Shown: piece by piece, positions 45,198 to 54,475 of the stretch
How the letters are laid out: every line of letters begins with the position of its first letter
Position numbering within the stretch: position 1 is the stretch's first letter
Source: Pseudomonadales bacterium
GTDB taxonomy: Bacteria; Pseudomonadota; Gammaproteobacteria; Pseudomonadales; Ketobacteraceae
NCBI GenBank assembly: GCA_002708905.1
Contig: PAPM01000030.1
Location: 107,333-171,332, forward strand
Reading direction: 5' to 3'
DNA: 64,000 nt
The notes under the pieces: generated by a model
Seen by the model: the letters and a program-made list of their open reading frames with translations, nothing else
The model's database searches: none
Told to the model about the DNA's origin: nothing
Translations under genes and position numbers: made by a program

Positions 45198-46422
45198 TGC
45201 GCTATTAGGCAATCTGTCCTGGATGATGGTGGCCGAAATCCTTTCTCGGGCATCGCGTTTTCTGACGTTATTTGTTTTGGCAGCCAGCTTCAGCAGTGCA
45301 CAATACGGCAGTATCATGTTGGCGCTGATGTGCCATGAAATTCTTCGGGTGTTTACCCAGTTGGGCGCCGGTGCCATGGTTATTCAATGTCATAACCAGG
45401 ACCTGGAGCGCATTTCCGGGAATGCAATGACCCTGCAGTGGAGTATTGCTCTGACCGTCGCCACATTGCAGATCATGTTGGCACCTCAACTGGCCAGTTT
45501 CTACAGTAATCCCGACATCGAATCGCTGCTGGTTACTATGGCAGTGGCTCACGTAATTTATCCATTGGTTTCCATTAAAGTATTCAGATTACAACGGGCA
45601 AACCGCATGCGCTATTTCGGCATTGCATCCGGTTCCTGTATCGCGTTTGAAAATATTCTGGTGGCTGCGCTTGTCTATTGGGACGCCAATCTGGCGATGA
45701 TTGCGTTCAGCAAAGTGGCGGCGGCGGCATTCTGGGTGATGCTGTTCTTTCGGGCGGAGTCTGTCCGGATTCGCCCCACATTGGATTTCTCCACCCTGCG
45801 TCAGTTGTTGAGTTTTTCCAGCAAAGTATTTGGCAGCGAGCTGGTACGAGCCCTGCGCTGGCAAGCTGACTCCCTGTTTGCAGCCCGATTGTTAAGCCCG
45901 GAGCTCTTTGGCGTCTATAGTTTTGCCAAAAGCGCGAGCCTGGGGATCAGTCAGTCCTTCAGCGCGGCTTACATCGCGGGCTCCTACCCCTATTTAAGTC
46001 AACAGTTTCGGGATGGCAATTGGTCCAGAGCCGTCCGCCTGAGCATGATGGTAACCTCCGGCATTCTGGTTGTTTATATGCTACAAGCCATTTTGGCGCC
46101 CTGGTATATCAGCTTCCTGTTCGGCGATCGTTGGCTGCAGGCCGTAGATGTCGCGCAACTCATGTGTCTGGTGGCGGTTCCAGTCCTGGTGGCTGATATG
46201 CTCGCCATGACCTGGCGTGTGCAGCGACGGGTAGGGCTGGAGTTCTGCTATATTGCCCTATGCAGCAGCTTATTATTAGCCGCCATAGCTATCACTATGC
46301 CTGCAACACCGCTGGATATGACCGTGCTGGTACTCGCCATCAGCGGTTGCTGGGTCGGTATCGGGATCATTTGCCTGGTCTTTCCGGGATTGAAAAACCG
46401 TTATTCCATTCAGTACGCATAA
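45163..46422 (+). CDS. Polysaccharide flippase (Wzx-like)
   Basis: The 419-residue protein is almost wholly hydrophobic with about 12 membrane helices and the polysaccharide-biosynthesis start ALLGNLSWMMVAEILSRASRFLTLFVLA. It likely moves lipid-linked repeat units across the inner membrane. It overlaps the preceding transferase gene. Confidence 0.92.
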   Translation: MIANAVKRFQFNALLGNLSWMMVAEILSRASRFLTLFVLAASFSSAQYGSIMLALMCHEILRVFTQLGAGAMVIQCHNQDLERISGNAMTLQWSIALTVATLQIMLAPQLASFYSNPDIESLLVTMAVAHVIYPLVSIKVFRLQRANRMRYFGIASGSCIAFENILVAALVYWDANLAMIAFSKVAAAAFWVMLFFRAESVRIRPTLDFSTLRQLLSFSSKVFGSELVRALRWQADSLFAARLLSPELFGVYSFAKSASLGISQSFSAAYIAGSYPYLSQQFRDGNWSRAVRLSMMVTSGILVVYMLQAILAPWYISFLFGDRWLQAVDVAQLMCLVAVPVLVADMLAMTWRVQRRVGLEFCYIALCSSLLLAAIAITMPATPLDMTVLVLAISGCWVGIGIICLVFPGLKNRYSIQYA

Positions 46423-46467
46423 CACCCCCATGGAAAGCATTGCCTGATTCAATGGAGCCGCCAACAT

Positions 46468-46881
46468 ATGGATATCAAAATAGACCAGCACACAGATGCA
46501 TTCACCCATCACGTATATCAGCAAATCGATCCGGCGGTGCGGGCGACCCTTACTCCCAGCCAAGTGACTGCTATCGAAAATGCCATACGTGCCAGCCGCC
46601 CATACCAAAAGCATCCCGTGGATCTCAGGGGTACCTTCCCACTCTATTTTATGCGGCTTTACTTTGTATTGCTTATGGGGCGTGACAAACGCTCACAAAC
46701 CCGCAACAAAGAAGAGAAACGCCGACGAAAAGCGGCGTGGGGCAGTGCCCTGATAAGTGTTTATGTGATTATGAGCATGCTCACACCTGTCGTGTTTTTT
46801 GCTCTTTACCTGACGAAGTCGGTGGCAGGCATTGATTTGTTTACCGAGTTCCACCTTTCCGACTTGTTGAATTACCAATAA
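46468..46881 (+). CDS. Small membrane protein in EPS operon
   Basis: The 137-residue protein has a soluble N-terminal half (LTPSQVTAIENAIRAS), a first hydrophobic stretch (PLYFMRLYFVLLMG), a very basic segment (RDKRSQTRNKEEKRRRKAAW) and a second helix (ISVYVIMSMLTPVVFFALYL). Similar proteins accompany surface-polysaccharide genes. Function unknown. Confidence 0.7.
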   Translation: MDIKIDQHTDAFTHHVYQQIDPAVRATLTPSQVTAIENAIRASRPYQKHPVDLRGTFPLYFMRLYFVLLMGRDKRSQTRNKEEKRRRKAAWGSALISVYVIMSMLTPVVFFALYLTKSVAGIDLFTEFHLSDLLNYQ

Positions 46882-46883
46882 AA

Positions 46884-46906
46884 AACCCCGGCTCGCGACC
46901 GGGGTT
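46884..46906 (-). terminator. Rho-independent terminator at convergent EPS operons
   Basis: The arms AACCCCGG and CCGGGGTT with loop CTCGCGA form a strong stem. On the minus strand it is followed by TTTTTTATT, so it ends the operon running from wza to the glycosyltransferase at 46926. On the plus strand it may also slow the opposing transcript. Confidence 0.9.
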
Positions 46907-46925
46907 CCATCGTAATGCTCCGCCA

Positions 46926-47861
46926 TCAGGCTGCCATGGATTTTCCGCCTCTGGCTACCGCCATCATGTAGCGGGCCTCCCACCACATATAGCGCTTCCA
47001 GTTACGGCGACAACGCCCATTATTCAGCAGCTTTCTGGCGGCATCGAGGTTACCAACCCGCACATTGAGTGAAGCAAGGTGCAATAGGTGGCCGGCCGTA
47101 TAATCCAGAATGCTCTCCTTGAGGGGCGCTGCTATTTCGCCTTGTGCCACAAGATCTAACAATCGCTTGCTGAAAGGACATTCTTCCGTGGGAATATTAT
47201 TCAGGCAGGCGCGGTTCTGAGCATCAGTGTGGTAGAAGGCCAACACCCGTGTGCTGTAAGCAATAGCCCCCCGAAGCGCCGCTTTGCTGAACAGGTCCTG
47301 GTCTTCACCCATGGGCTCACCGACCGGGAATCCTCCCAATTTCTCCAATACGCGTTTTTCAAAGCAAACCGATGACATATGAAACGGCAAGTCGCCATGG
47401 GCACAGATTTCGAAATAATTGTCCAGCAAACGCCGGACGCCACCTTCAGGCAAACGGCGAATCCTGGGGTCCACGTAGCATTGCTCTCCGGTAATGAGCT
47501 GATATGCCGTACCATAAGCCATTGCCTTCGGGAAATGGCGGATCAGAAAATGAATTTCTTCCAGAAAATGGGGCTCCCAGCTATCGTCGGCATCCAGGAA
47601 TGCCACGTAATCGCCTGTCGCTTCTGCTATGCCTCGGTTACGGGCGCATGACACTCCTCCATTGTCCTGACTTAGGTAGCGTACCTGGGTGCCAAACCGC
47701 TCCCGTACAATTTCACCGCTGCCATCAGTAGAGCCATCATCCACCACAACAATCTCATCCGCTTGCCATGTTTGGCTCAGGATACACTGTAAGGCGCGCT
47801 CAATATGAGCGCGCTTATTATACAGCGGAATAACGACGGAAATTTTGGGTATGCGTAACAT
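46926..47861 (-). CDS. Family 2 glycosyltransferase
   Basis: The 311-residue protein has SVVIPLYNKRAHIERALQCIL, VVDDGSTDGSGE and VAFLDADDSWEP, and lacks membrane helices. The ATG at 47861 has GGAG eight bases upstream. It overlaps the end of the pyruvyl transferase gene by 44 bases, and is the last gene before the terminator at 46884. Confidence 0.92.
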   Translation of the reverse strand: MLRIPKISVVIPLYNKRAHIERALQCILSQTWQADEIVVVDDGSTDGSGEIVRERFGTQVRYLSQDNGGVSCARNRGIAEATGDYVAFLDADDSWEPHFLEEIHFLIRHFPKAMAYGTAYQLITGEQCYVDPRIRRLPEGGVRRLLDNYFEICAHGDLPFHMSSVCFEKRVLEKLGGFPVGEPMGEDQDLFSKAALRGAIAYSTRVLAFYHTDAQNRACLNNIPTEECPFSKRLLDLVAQGEIAAPLKESILDYTAGHLLHLASLNVRVGNLDAARKLLNNGRCRRNWKRYMWWEARYMMAVARGGKSMAA

Positions 47862-48945
47862 AATCATTACTCCAATTTTTGATTGATGCATTCACTGCTT
47901 GGGCTACCGGTAACCTTGCTTGTTCAAAACCTTCATCCAATCCTTCACACAGCTCATCGATCAAGCTGTCCGCCTGCAACGTTTCGCAATCAAAACGAAG
48001 GTGAGCAGGCACACCGACCTGATCACACCAGCCTTCACACTTTGGGTGATAGTTCAGGGAAATGACGGGGGTTTCCATCAGGTACGCAAAGACTGAGCCA
48101 TGCAGGCGCATGCTGATCACTACCCGGTATCCGGCCATATGCCGCATGACGGTAAATGGATTCGGGTCGTAATCCACAAACCGTACCGGCACCCTGGAAT
48201 CCATCATTGATGCCACTTCACGATGAACTTTCTCATCGCCCAGCTGCGAATGGCCATTGAAATTCTGGAAGAAAACCGGTTCGCCACTATAGAAATACGC
48301 CATATCCAAGGCCCGGGCTATCTGCTTCAGACGGATCTGTTCCTGTTCCGGTGCGCCACTGATACGCTCTTTTGGACACAGGCAGACACCGATCCCATGT
48401 CGATGCGAAGATGGTGTGAAGAACTGAGGGTGTTGCAGCAAACTGGGTGCCAGATCGAAAGTTTGCTCGACATACGCGCTTGGCGCAATGGCATCAGCAA
48501 TGTCTTTACTGGCTGCATCACGTACCCCAACAAAGCTGAGACGCTTCAAAAGCTTTGCACAGGATCGCTCAGCCGCTACATTTTCAAACGGACCAATGCC
48601 CACACCCAATGCCAGATGACCCTCGCCACCCACCAGGCTAAGCAGATCCCGGTTCAAATCCAGATCCCGTCGACTGTGAAATACTGAACCACCGCCGAAA
48701 ATCACTCGCTTACTCTTCACAGCCGCACCGTACTGGCGAAACCGGTTGCCACCCGGTACCCGTTGTGGTTCGGCGAGCAGCGCATCAACCTTACCAACGC
48801 CGGGAACATTTAATTTCCGAGGCGTGTTAACAATAAAATCATGCTCACCCAGATAGCGGCGAGCGCCCATGGCCGTTGCACATAGCAGCGCATCATCGCC
48901 ACTGTTCAACATGCCGTAATAGCCCATCAAAAATGTATTATGCAT
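47818..48945 (-). CDS. Polysaccharide pyruvyl transferase
   Basis: The 375-residue protein has the family features: MGYYGMLNSGDDALLCATAM, IFGGGSVFHS, ALGVGIGPF, GVRDAASKD and the late ISMRLHGSVFAYLMETPVISLNYHPK. It adds ketal-linked pyruvate from PEP to sugars, giving the polymer negative charge. It overlaps wzy at its start. Confidence 0.92.
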   Translation of the reverse strand: MHNTFLMGYYGMLNSGDDALLCATAMGARRYLGEHDFIVNTPRKLNVPGVGKVDALLAEPQRVPGGNRFRQYGAAVKSKRVIFGGGSVFHSRRDLDLNRDLLSLVGGEGHLALGVGIGPFENVAAERSCAKLLKRLSFVGVRDAASKDIADAIAPSAYVEQTFDLAPSLLQHPQFFTPSSHRHGIGVCLCPKERISGAPEQEQIRLKQIARALDMAYFYSGEPVFFQNFNGHSQLGDEKVHREVASMMDSRVPVRFVDYDPNPFTVMRHMAGYRVVISMRLHGSVFAYLMETPVISLNYHPKCEGWCDQVGVPAHLRFDCETLQADSLIDELCEGLDEGFEQARLPVAQAVNASIKNWSNDYVTHTQNFRRYSAV

Positions 48946-50203
48946 TGGAAAGATCTCCTTCTTTCAACGGATTTAGCGTCACCCCCAGCCACAGCAACGC
49001 AGGCCAAAGCAGGTACGCTAATATTTCTAGATTCTCAAAGAAGCTGTAACACACCAGAATGGCCATCAATAAAATGCTGATCCAGATTGCTCGTCGGTTA
49101 CCGCATACCGCCATCAGGTACAACGCCGTGATCACCATTGGAATTGCGAGCGCAAACAAGCCAACCAGACCTTTCACAAACAGCAATCCATACCAGCTGT
49201 GGTGACTGCCGATGGGCATGAACTCCACCATTTTCGGCCCTGTTTCAATAATTCCGTGGCCCCAGATAGGCGCTTCAGATTGCCAACGTTGTACAGCAAG
49301 ATTGGCAAGGGCTGCCCGCACTCGGGTTGAATCCGGTCGGACATCCTTAGCTTGCTGATAAAGATCCATCACCCCTTCATAAAGCGGTTGTCCCAGCAGC
49401 AGAATGACACAGGCAAATGTACCAACCATGAGCAATGCAGCGGGAAAAGGTATGCGGCGGAAGACCACCAGTGCCGGAATCAACATCATGAATATCGCCC
49501 ACCCAGCCCGCGACTGGCAGAACAGACACATGATCAACGCCCCGGTGATGCCGAGATTACGCCACAGCGCGTTACGTTCCTGGGAACAAATCACCAGGTA
49601 AATACACGACATTAAACCCGCTGCTGGCGCCCATGGAGCAAAGAAAGGCCAGCGAGGCTTACCGGATTCCGGATTCATGCCAAACAGATTGACTTCAAAG
49701 GTACTGATAGGACCGCCCACTGCTTTTAACGGTGACAGGTAAAGCGGACCGTCAAGACCGACAATAAACCCGGCTATCCCCAGTGGCACGAAGACAATCG
49801 CCTGAGCCGCCAACACACAGCAGGCGCGCACAAGCAATTGCGGTTTAAAGTTAATGATCGCGCCCAGTAGCGGGAACAACGCCAACAATGCCCAACCTTT
49901 AGCCCAACCAATACTGGATTTCACCGTTTGGCCGGTGCCCATGTTGTAGTCATGATGCGCTACCCACAGTGCCAACAGCATAACAAACATTCCTATCAAC
50001 CAAATCCAGACCGTAACCGGGATCACCGCTCGGTCGGGCCAGCGCCCTTCGACAAATGCACGCAGCATCACCATGAGAAGCAGTGCCCAACCAATCAAAG
50101 AACCCACCACATACAGCGTCCCTGTCAGATAGAAACCGTAGGTGAAGACGATGCCTATCCAGATCATGCGTTCTTCGGTGGTGGTGATGGTTGCAGTGTT
50201 CAT
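48938..50203 (-). CDS. O-antigen polymerase/ligase family (Wzy-like)
   Basis: The 421-residue membrane protein has about 10-12 helices and the family loop before GIIETGPKMVEFMPIGSHHSWYGLLFVKGLVG (O-antigen ligase/polymerase domain, residues ~310-340). It likely polymerises the repeat unit. A sigma-54-type box lies 50 bases upstream, and the ribosome site is weak. Confidence 0.88.
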   Translation of the reverse strand: MNTATITTTEERMIWIGIVFTYGFYLTGTLYVVGSLIGWALLLMVMLRAFVEGRWPDRAVIPVTVWIWLIGMFVMLLALWVAHHDYNMGTGQTVKSSIGWAKGWALLALFPLLGAIINFKPQLLVRACCVLAAQAIVFVPLGIAGFIVGLDGPLYLSPLKAVGGPISTFEVNLFGMNPESGKPRWPFFAPWAPAAGLMSCIYLVICSQERNALWRNLGITGALIMCLFCQSRAGWAIFMMLIPALVVFRRIPFPAALLMVGTFACVILLLGQPLYEGVMDLYQQAKDVRPDSTRVRAALANLAVQRWQSEAPIWGHGIIETGPKMVEFMPIGSHHSWYGLLFVKGLVGLFALAIPMVITALYLMAVCGNRRAIWISILLMAILVCYSFFENLEILAYLLWPALLWLGVTLNPLKEGDLSNA

Positions 50204-50250
50204 AACAGATGTTTTGCACTCATTGGAAATCGGTGGGGCTGTTATTACAT

Positions 50251-50266
50251 TGCAGCCCCTATGCCA
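50251..50266 (-). promoter_or_regulatory. Sigma-54 promoter of wzy/pyruvyltransferase segment
   Basis: The minus strand reads TGGCAT-AGGGG-CTGCA, a full TGGCAY-N5-YTGCA match. The predicted start near 50240 leaves a 37-base leader before the ATG at 50203. Confidence 0.75.
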
Positions 50267-50358
50267 TTCTCACGAAAACAAATAATCCGCTGTATTTCAT
50301 AGAGAAATTCATAGATAAAGGATTACCCGATCAAGACGGAAAAGACGTCATTCCCATT

Positions 50359-50381
50359 CTGCAAACCAGGCTGGTTTGCAG
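50359..50381. promoter_or_regulatory. Perfect palindrome upstream of wzy promoter
   Basis: The arms CTGCAAACCA and TGGTTTGCAG are perfect 10-base complements around GGC. No T-run follows on either strand, so an activator site about 130 bases from the sigma-54 start is more likely than a terminator. Confidence 0.5.
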
Positions 50382-50393
50382 AGCAGTAATGGC

Positions 50394-51800
50394 TCAGGGA
50401 CGGGTTAAAAGTCGTTTGAGGAGAAACTCACGTTGCCAGACAATAATCAAGACGGCGGTGATGAAAAAATAGCCCATTACACCACCGGCGGCGGCAATCT
50501 TGAGACTGGGACTGGTTTTCTGCAACGGGTCATTGGGTGCCGTCATCATCTGCACTACAGGGTAGGATGCAAACACATCGGCTTTGCCTGCTTCCAACTC
50601 AGCAGCAGCAGAGGTGTAGACGGCTTCCGCCAGATCGTGTTCCCGCTGCAAGCGCTGGAGCTCGGTTGATTCACGGGCCAGGATTCGTAACTCGTCCTGC
50701 ATGCGCTGCTCCAGCAGGCGCAATTCGTCCACCCGGGCATTGATGCCCTGGGTCTGGGCATAGGAACCAATCAGATCCTTGAACAGGTTTGCCCGTTGCG
50801 GACTGGCCGTCAGGTTCACGTTATGCAGCATTTGAGCATGACCCAATCCCAAAATTTTGGCACTGCGATCGTAAGCCGCTTTCTCTGCTTTCACCAGGCG
50901 GGTTTCACTGGCTTTGACTTTAGGGTGATTACGTCCCCAAACCGATGCATATTCGCTGATTTGCTTGGCACTCTCATCCAATTCCTTCAAGTGGCCCACG
51001 AACTGGGAATCGGTTTGTAATTTGAAGGCCCTCCCAGCCAGGTCCGGGGACACTCCGAGATCATAACTTAACTGTGCCACCATATTGCGCATATGCTGCT
51101 CTTCTGCCTGTGCCAGATGGATTTGGGAACGCAACTCCGACAGATGCTGAGTATGCTGTTGCAACTGTTCCTGCGACACTAACAATGAGCGCTGCTGAAA
51201 CTCGACCAACGCCCGGCGGGTAACATTGACCCGTTCGATGTATTGATCCAGAACCCGCATGATGCTTTCATCACGGCGTTTGGCTTCATCCTTACGCAAA
51301 GTATCCAAATGCCCTTGAAACGCATCATAAAGCGCTAATGCCTTGGCCTGGGCCAGCGTGCCATTGGGGGCCCGCACTTCCACGTTGAGAATACTGGTTT
51401 GTTCTGTCAATTGGATGCGAGGCATCCCGAAAACTTCTATGGGTAACGACACAGTGGTAGCCGCATGTTCAATGACCTCCCGGCTTTTCAGGATTTCGCG
51501 GTAGTTAACCCTGGGATTGAACGTGGCACTGGAGTAAGGCGAACTGGTATTCGAAGACACATGCCCCACTTCATCCAGATGCAAACTGTTGGAAGACCCC
51601 GAACCGGGCAACACCAGCGCCATCGAGCTGCTATAGACCGGCGCCTGACGCATATAAAGAATTAACACCAGAGTGACTACGCTATAACACACCGCCGCCC
51701 AGAAAATATAGGGATTGCGAAGCAAGCGGTGACGCCGGGCCCGCCGCTGATCCGCCTCGGTCGGAATCTTGAGTTGTTTATGGGGTTCCACCTGAAACAT
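50394..51800 (-). CDS. Chain-length determinant/Wzz-type polysaccharide co-polymerase
   Basis: The 468-residue protein has two membrane helices (about 30-50 and 435-455) flanking a long coiled-coil periplasmic domain (residues ~150-400) with a GNVR-like segment. It sets polymer length and bridges polymerase and exporter. It lacks a kinase domain. I use the ATG at 51800 because AAGG is well spaced; another ATG lies at 51806. Confidence 0.9.
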   Translation of the reverse strand: MFQVEPHKQLKIPTEADQRRARRHRLLRNPYIFWAAVCYSVVTLVLILYMRQAPVYSSSMALVLPGSGSSNSLHLDEVGHVSSNTSSPYSSATFNPRVNYREILKSREVIEHAATTVSLPIEVFGMPRIQLTEQTSILNVEVRAPNGTLAQAKALALYDAFQGHLDTLRKDEAKRRDESIMRVLDQYIERVNVTRRALVEFQQRSLLVSQEQLQQHTQHLSELRSQIHLAQAEEQHMRNMVAQLSYDLGVSPDLAGRAFKLQTDSQFVGHLKELDESAKQISEYASVWGRNHPKVKASETRLVKAEKAAYDRSAKILGLGHAQMLHNVNLTASPQRANLFKDLIGSYAQTQGINARVDELRLLEQRMQDELRILARESTELQRLQREHDLAEAVYTSAAAELEAGKADVFASYPVVQMMTAPNDPLQKTSPSLKIAAAGGVMGYFFITAVLIIVWQREFLLKRLLTRP

Positions 51801-51810
51801 ATCCATGCCC

Positions 51811-53085
51811 TTACAGCGCTCGCACCGGCACCAATACTTCCATAACGGTACGGGCGACATCGCGCAGATTGGTCACATCCGAGTCATAGCAGGCCACGGC
51901 ATCATTGGGCATCAGATAAGGATTGGCGGAGTCATCATGTGCTTGGCGCATCAACTCTTCCACCGAACGTTCAATCACCTGGTATTGTCCCGTGAGGGGA
52001 TTATTGCTGGCCAAGACGACTTTACGGGGCGCATTGGTCCATTGCGTTCCGCCGACACAATTCGCCGACACCGCGGCATGCAAAAGGCGGGAACCATAGG
52101 GCAGGCTACTACTGAATTGTCCTACGGCTGCGTTGGAATTGGATTCCGACGGCTTGATCAAATTGGACAAAAACACACGAAAACCTTTCGGTGTAATCTG
52201 GCTGGGCCTGACCAAATGACGCTGAAAACATCCTGTGCTGGGAACCACAATCTGATCACCCGCAATCAACGGCACATCGGTGACCGTTTTGCCGGTAAAA
52301 ATTCCACTCATGTCCAGTTCCACCTGCCACCCGTTGCGCACCAGGATCACCTGATCAATCTTGGCATCCGGTCGAATGCCCGATGCCGCCCGCAACGCTT
52401 CCGACAACATCCTCTTGTTGGAGTAATCACCGAATGCCGTCATTTTCTCAACGATATGATTGTTAATACTTTTCGAGTTAATGTACTGGCGACCGGGTTC
52501 AAATACCGCCCCCATTACCGTCACGTCTATTTCGGACCATTCCAGCACATAAACATGGACGGCCACTGTTGCGGGTTGAAAAATCTCAGAACGGACCAGG
52601 GCAAGCTCTATTTTCTCGGCAGCACCCACGCTGTCCAAACCACGCAGGTTAATGGGGCGGACCATCGGCAAATTGATACTACCATGAGGACTCAGCACAT
52701 AACGGCCACTGAAGCCCTCACCGTTTTCTATCTGCAATTCGATGATATCGCCAGGGCTCAACGCCATATCCTGATTGAAACCAGCGTAATTCACCGGGGA
52801 TGAACCGTTCAGGTCTGTTAAAATACTGTCGACCCGGTAATGCAGCGGAGCATATCGCGTTTTACTGGCAGCGCAGTTCAGATCGGACGCAAACACCGTC
52901 GACGCCGGTGCTCCCTGCTGCACGTTTTCACCATCCTCTCCCGGAGTGCCGTATTGCTTTGACGATGGGTTTGACGGTGGCAACAGTCCGTGATACTGGC
53001 TACAACCCAGCAACAGCCAGCACAGCAGCGCTGTTATCATGAGCCATTTCACCTGATCTGGTTGTCTACTACTTCGCTCTAACAC
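51811..53085 (-). CDS. Outer-membrane polysaccharide exporter (Wza-like)
   Basis: The 424-residue protein has a lipobox (LLLGC), a polysaccharide export domain (SPGDIIELQIENGEGFSGRYVLSPHGSINLPMV) and SLBB-like repeats (VTVMGAVFEPGRQYI; LIAGDQIVVPS). I place the start at GTG 53085, with AAGGA nine bases upstream; the TTG at 53094 would abut that site. A sigma-54-type box lies 50 bases upstream. Confidence 0.92.
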   Translation of the reverse strand: MLERSSRQPDQVKWLMITALLCWLLLGCSQYHGLLPPSNPSSKQYGTPGEDGENVQQGAPASTVFASDLNCAASKTRYAPLHYRVDSILTDLNGSSPVNYAGFNQDMALSPGDIIELQIENGEGFSGRYVLSPHGSINLPMVRPINLRGLDSVGAAEKIELALVRSEIFQPATVAVHVYVLEWSEIDVTVMGAVFEPGRQYINSKSINNHIVEKMTAFGDYSNKRMLSEALRAASGIRPDAKIDQVILVRNGWQVELDMSGIFTGKTVTDVPLIAGDQIVVPSTGCFQRHLVRPSQITPKGFRVFLSNLIKPSESNSNAAVGQFSSSLPYGSRLLHAAVSANCVGGTQWTNAPRKVVLASNNPLTGQYQVIERSVEELMRQAHDDSANPYLMPNDAVACYDSDVTNLRDVARTVMEVLVPVRAL

Positions 53086-53134
53086 GACGCGCAATCCTTA
53101 TTAGGTTTTTGATACGGAATACCTAAATAGAATT

Positions 53135-53150
53135 AGCAATTGATGGGCCA
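53135..53150 (-). promoter_or_regulatory. Sigma-54 promoter of wza-wzz operon
   Basis: The minus strand reads TGGCCC-ATCAA-TTGCT, with GG-N10-GC kept. The predicted start near 53124 lies about 39 bases before the wza GTG. Confidence 0.7.
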
Positions 53151-53196
53151 ATTTTATCTGTATGATTTTATTGTGTTTATTTTTTTGCGATGCGGA

Positions 53197-53222
53197 GATT
53201 TTGCAGATTGAAAAGCAAAATC
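53197..53222. promoter_or_regulatory. Inverted repeat upstream of wza promoter
   Basis: GATTTTGC and GCAAAATC are perfect 8-base arms separated by 10 bases. It is centred about 85 bases before the predicted start, a possible activator site. Confidence 0.45.
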
Positions 53223-53361
53223 GGCAGTAAATCATGGAGCACAGAATCAAAAATTCAGGTTTAAATTCAGCAGATGGCTGGTTAATGCAGAGCGGTGACG
53301 CAGGCCACCTGGACGCTCATGGACCAGGTGACCGTGGTGAAAAAGGAATACGAATTAGCGG

Positions 53362-53712
53362 TTACTGCAGAACATGCGCCGTGCTGGCCAACGGATTACC
53401 GCTGTCATCAATCAACTTAAATTTGTTCCAGGCCAGGCGAATCACATCACCATCCACCAGCCTTTCTCGTTCGTGCACTGACTGTTCGTTGATGAAGGTG
53501 CCGTTCTTGCTACCCTTATCAACGATAAAAAACTCCATGGTGCCTTCCATATACTTACTTTCCACCACCTCGATAATGGCATGATGACCGCTCACCGAAA
53601 TATCGTCGATCATTACGTCGTTATCGGGATGACGACCAATGCTCAGTTGGCCGGGTTTGAGATCAAATTTACTCACCACCACATCATCGACCAGTTGCGC
53701 CAATATGGCCAT
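53362..53712 (-). CDS. FHA-domain protein
   Basis: The 116-residue protein is essentially one FHA domain: LSIGRHPDNDVMIDD, VSGHHAIIEV and DKGSKNGTFINE, which bind phosphothreonine. AGGAG lies eight bases before the ATG. Its start overlaps the PP2C gene by 29 bases, and the kinase gene lies beyond, so it is a likely substrate or effector of the pair. Confidence 0.93.
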   Translation of the reverse strand: MAILAQLVDDVVVSKFDLKPGQLSIGRHPDNDVMIDDISVSGHHAIIEVVESKYMEGTMEFFIVDKGSKNGTFINEQSVHERERLVDGDVIRLAWNKFKLIDDSGNPLASTAHVLQ

Positions 53713-54475
53713 AGTGTTTACTCCTGTTTGTGGCATCTTGTTTGAGAACAATCACAGAAACGTTGTCCTGTGCGTTATGACGTACGCTTTCCCGCACTAA
53801 TGCGGTCGCGGTTTCCTGGGCGGACAAACCGGATTGCATCCAATGATCGATGACCTCTGGGGGCAGCGTGTTGTAGAGACCATCGGAACAGAGCAACCAG
53901 GATTCCCCCGGGTGAAAATGATGTTTGGCAAAGCTGAACTGCACCGCGCGATCCGGACCCACTGCCCGGGTCAACATGTTGCGGAAGGGAGCTCGTTCGG
54001 CTTCCTTTTCTGTAAGGCTGCCTTTATCCACTAATTCCTGCACCAGACTGTGATCCCGGGTCAGTGCCTGCAGGCCATCCTGGTTGGCGCTGTAACAGCG
54101 GGAATCCCCCGCATGCATCAACCAGTAGTTGCCATCCAGCACCAGCATGGCAATCAGGGTAGTACCCATTTTCTGGAAGTCAGGATGATTGTTGCGTTCC
54201 TGCCTCACGGCGTTATTGGCGAGAGCTCCGGCCTCGGCCATCATCTTCAGCATGATGTCGTTGCTGACATCCTGTTGAAATTCCATGGAGGACAACAGGC
54301 ACTTGGTGAAATACTCCACCGCCAATTTGCTGGCCAACGCACCGCCGCCGTAGCCACCCATACCATCCGCCAGTACCGCCAGGTGACCCCGTTCATGGGG
54401 CAACGCCTGCCAGTGAATACAATCCTCGTTCTGCTTGCGCACACAGCCAATGTCGGTGACGCCGAAGATATCCAT
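53684..54475 (-). CDS. PP2C-type Ser/Thr phosphatase
   Basis: The 263-residue protein has the PP2C metal motifs: VRKQNEDCIH, LADGMGGYGGG, MHAGDSRCYSA, LCSDGLYNTLPPE and HNAQDNVSVIVL. It removes phosphate from targets of the neighbouring kinase. Its ATG overlaps the kinase stop as TGATG. Confidence 0.94.
   Translation of the reverse strand: MDIFGVTDIGCVRKQNEDCIHWQALPHERGHLAVLADGMGGYGGGALASKLAVEYFTKCLLSSMEFQQDVSNDIMLKMMAEAGALANNAVRQERNNHPDFQKMGTTLIAMLVLDGNYWLMHAGDSRCYSANQDGLQALTRDHSLVQELVDKGSLTEKEAERAPFRNMLTRAVGPDRAVQFSFAKHHFHPGESWLLCSDGLYNTLPPEVIDHWMQSGLSAQETATALVRESVRHNAQDNVSVIVLKQDATNRSKHYGHIGATGR

Noticed and set aside
50359..50381. Terminator between wzz and wzy
   Set aside because: The hairpin is strong but neither strand has a T-run after it, and the gene order suggests continued transcription.
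50209..50472. Plus-strand ORF across the wzz-wzy gap
   Set aside because: It overlaps the sigma-54 box and palindrome and runs antisense into wzz. No family features.
53234..53584. Plus-strand ORF of 116 codons
   Set aside because: Its second half is antisense to the FHA gene, no ribosome site is present, and the translation has no recognisable features.
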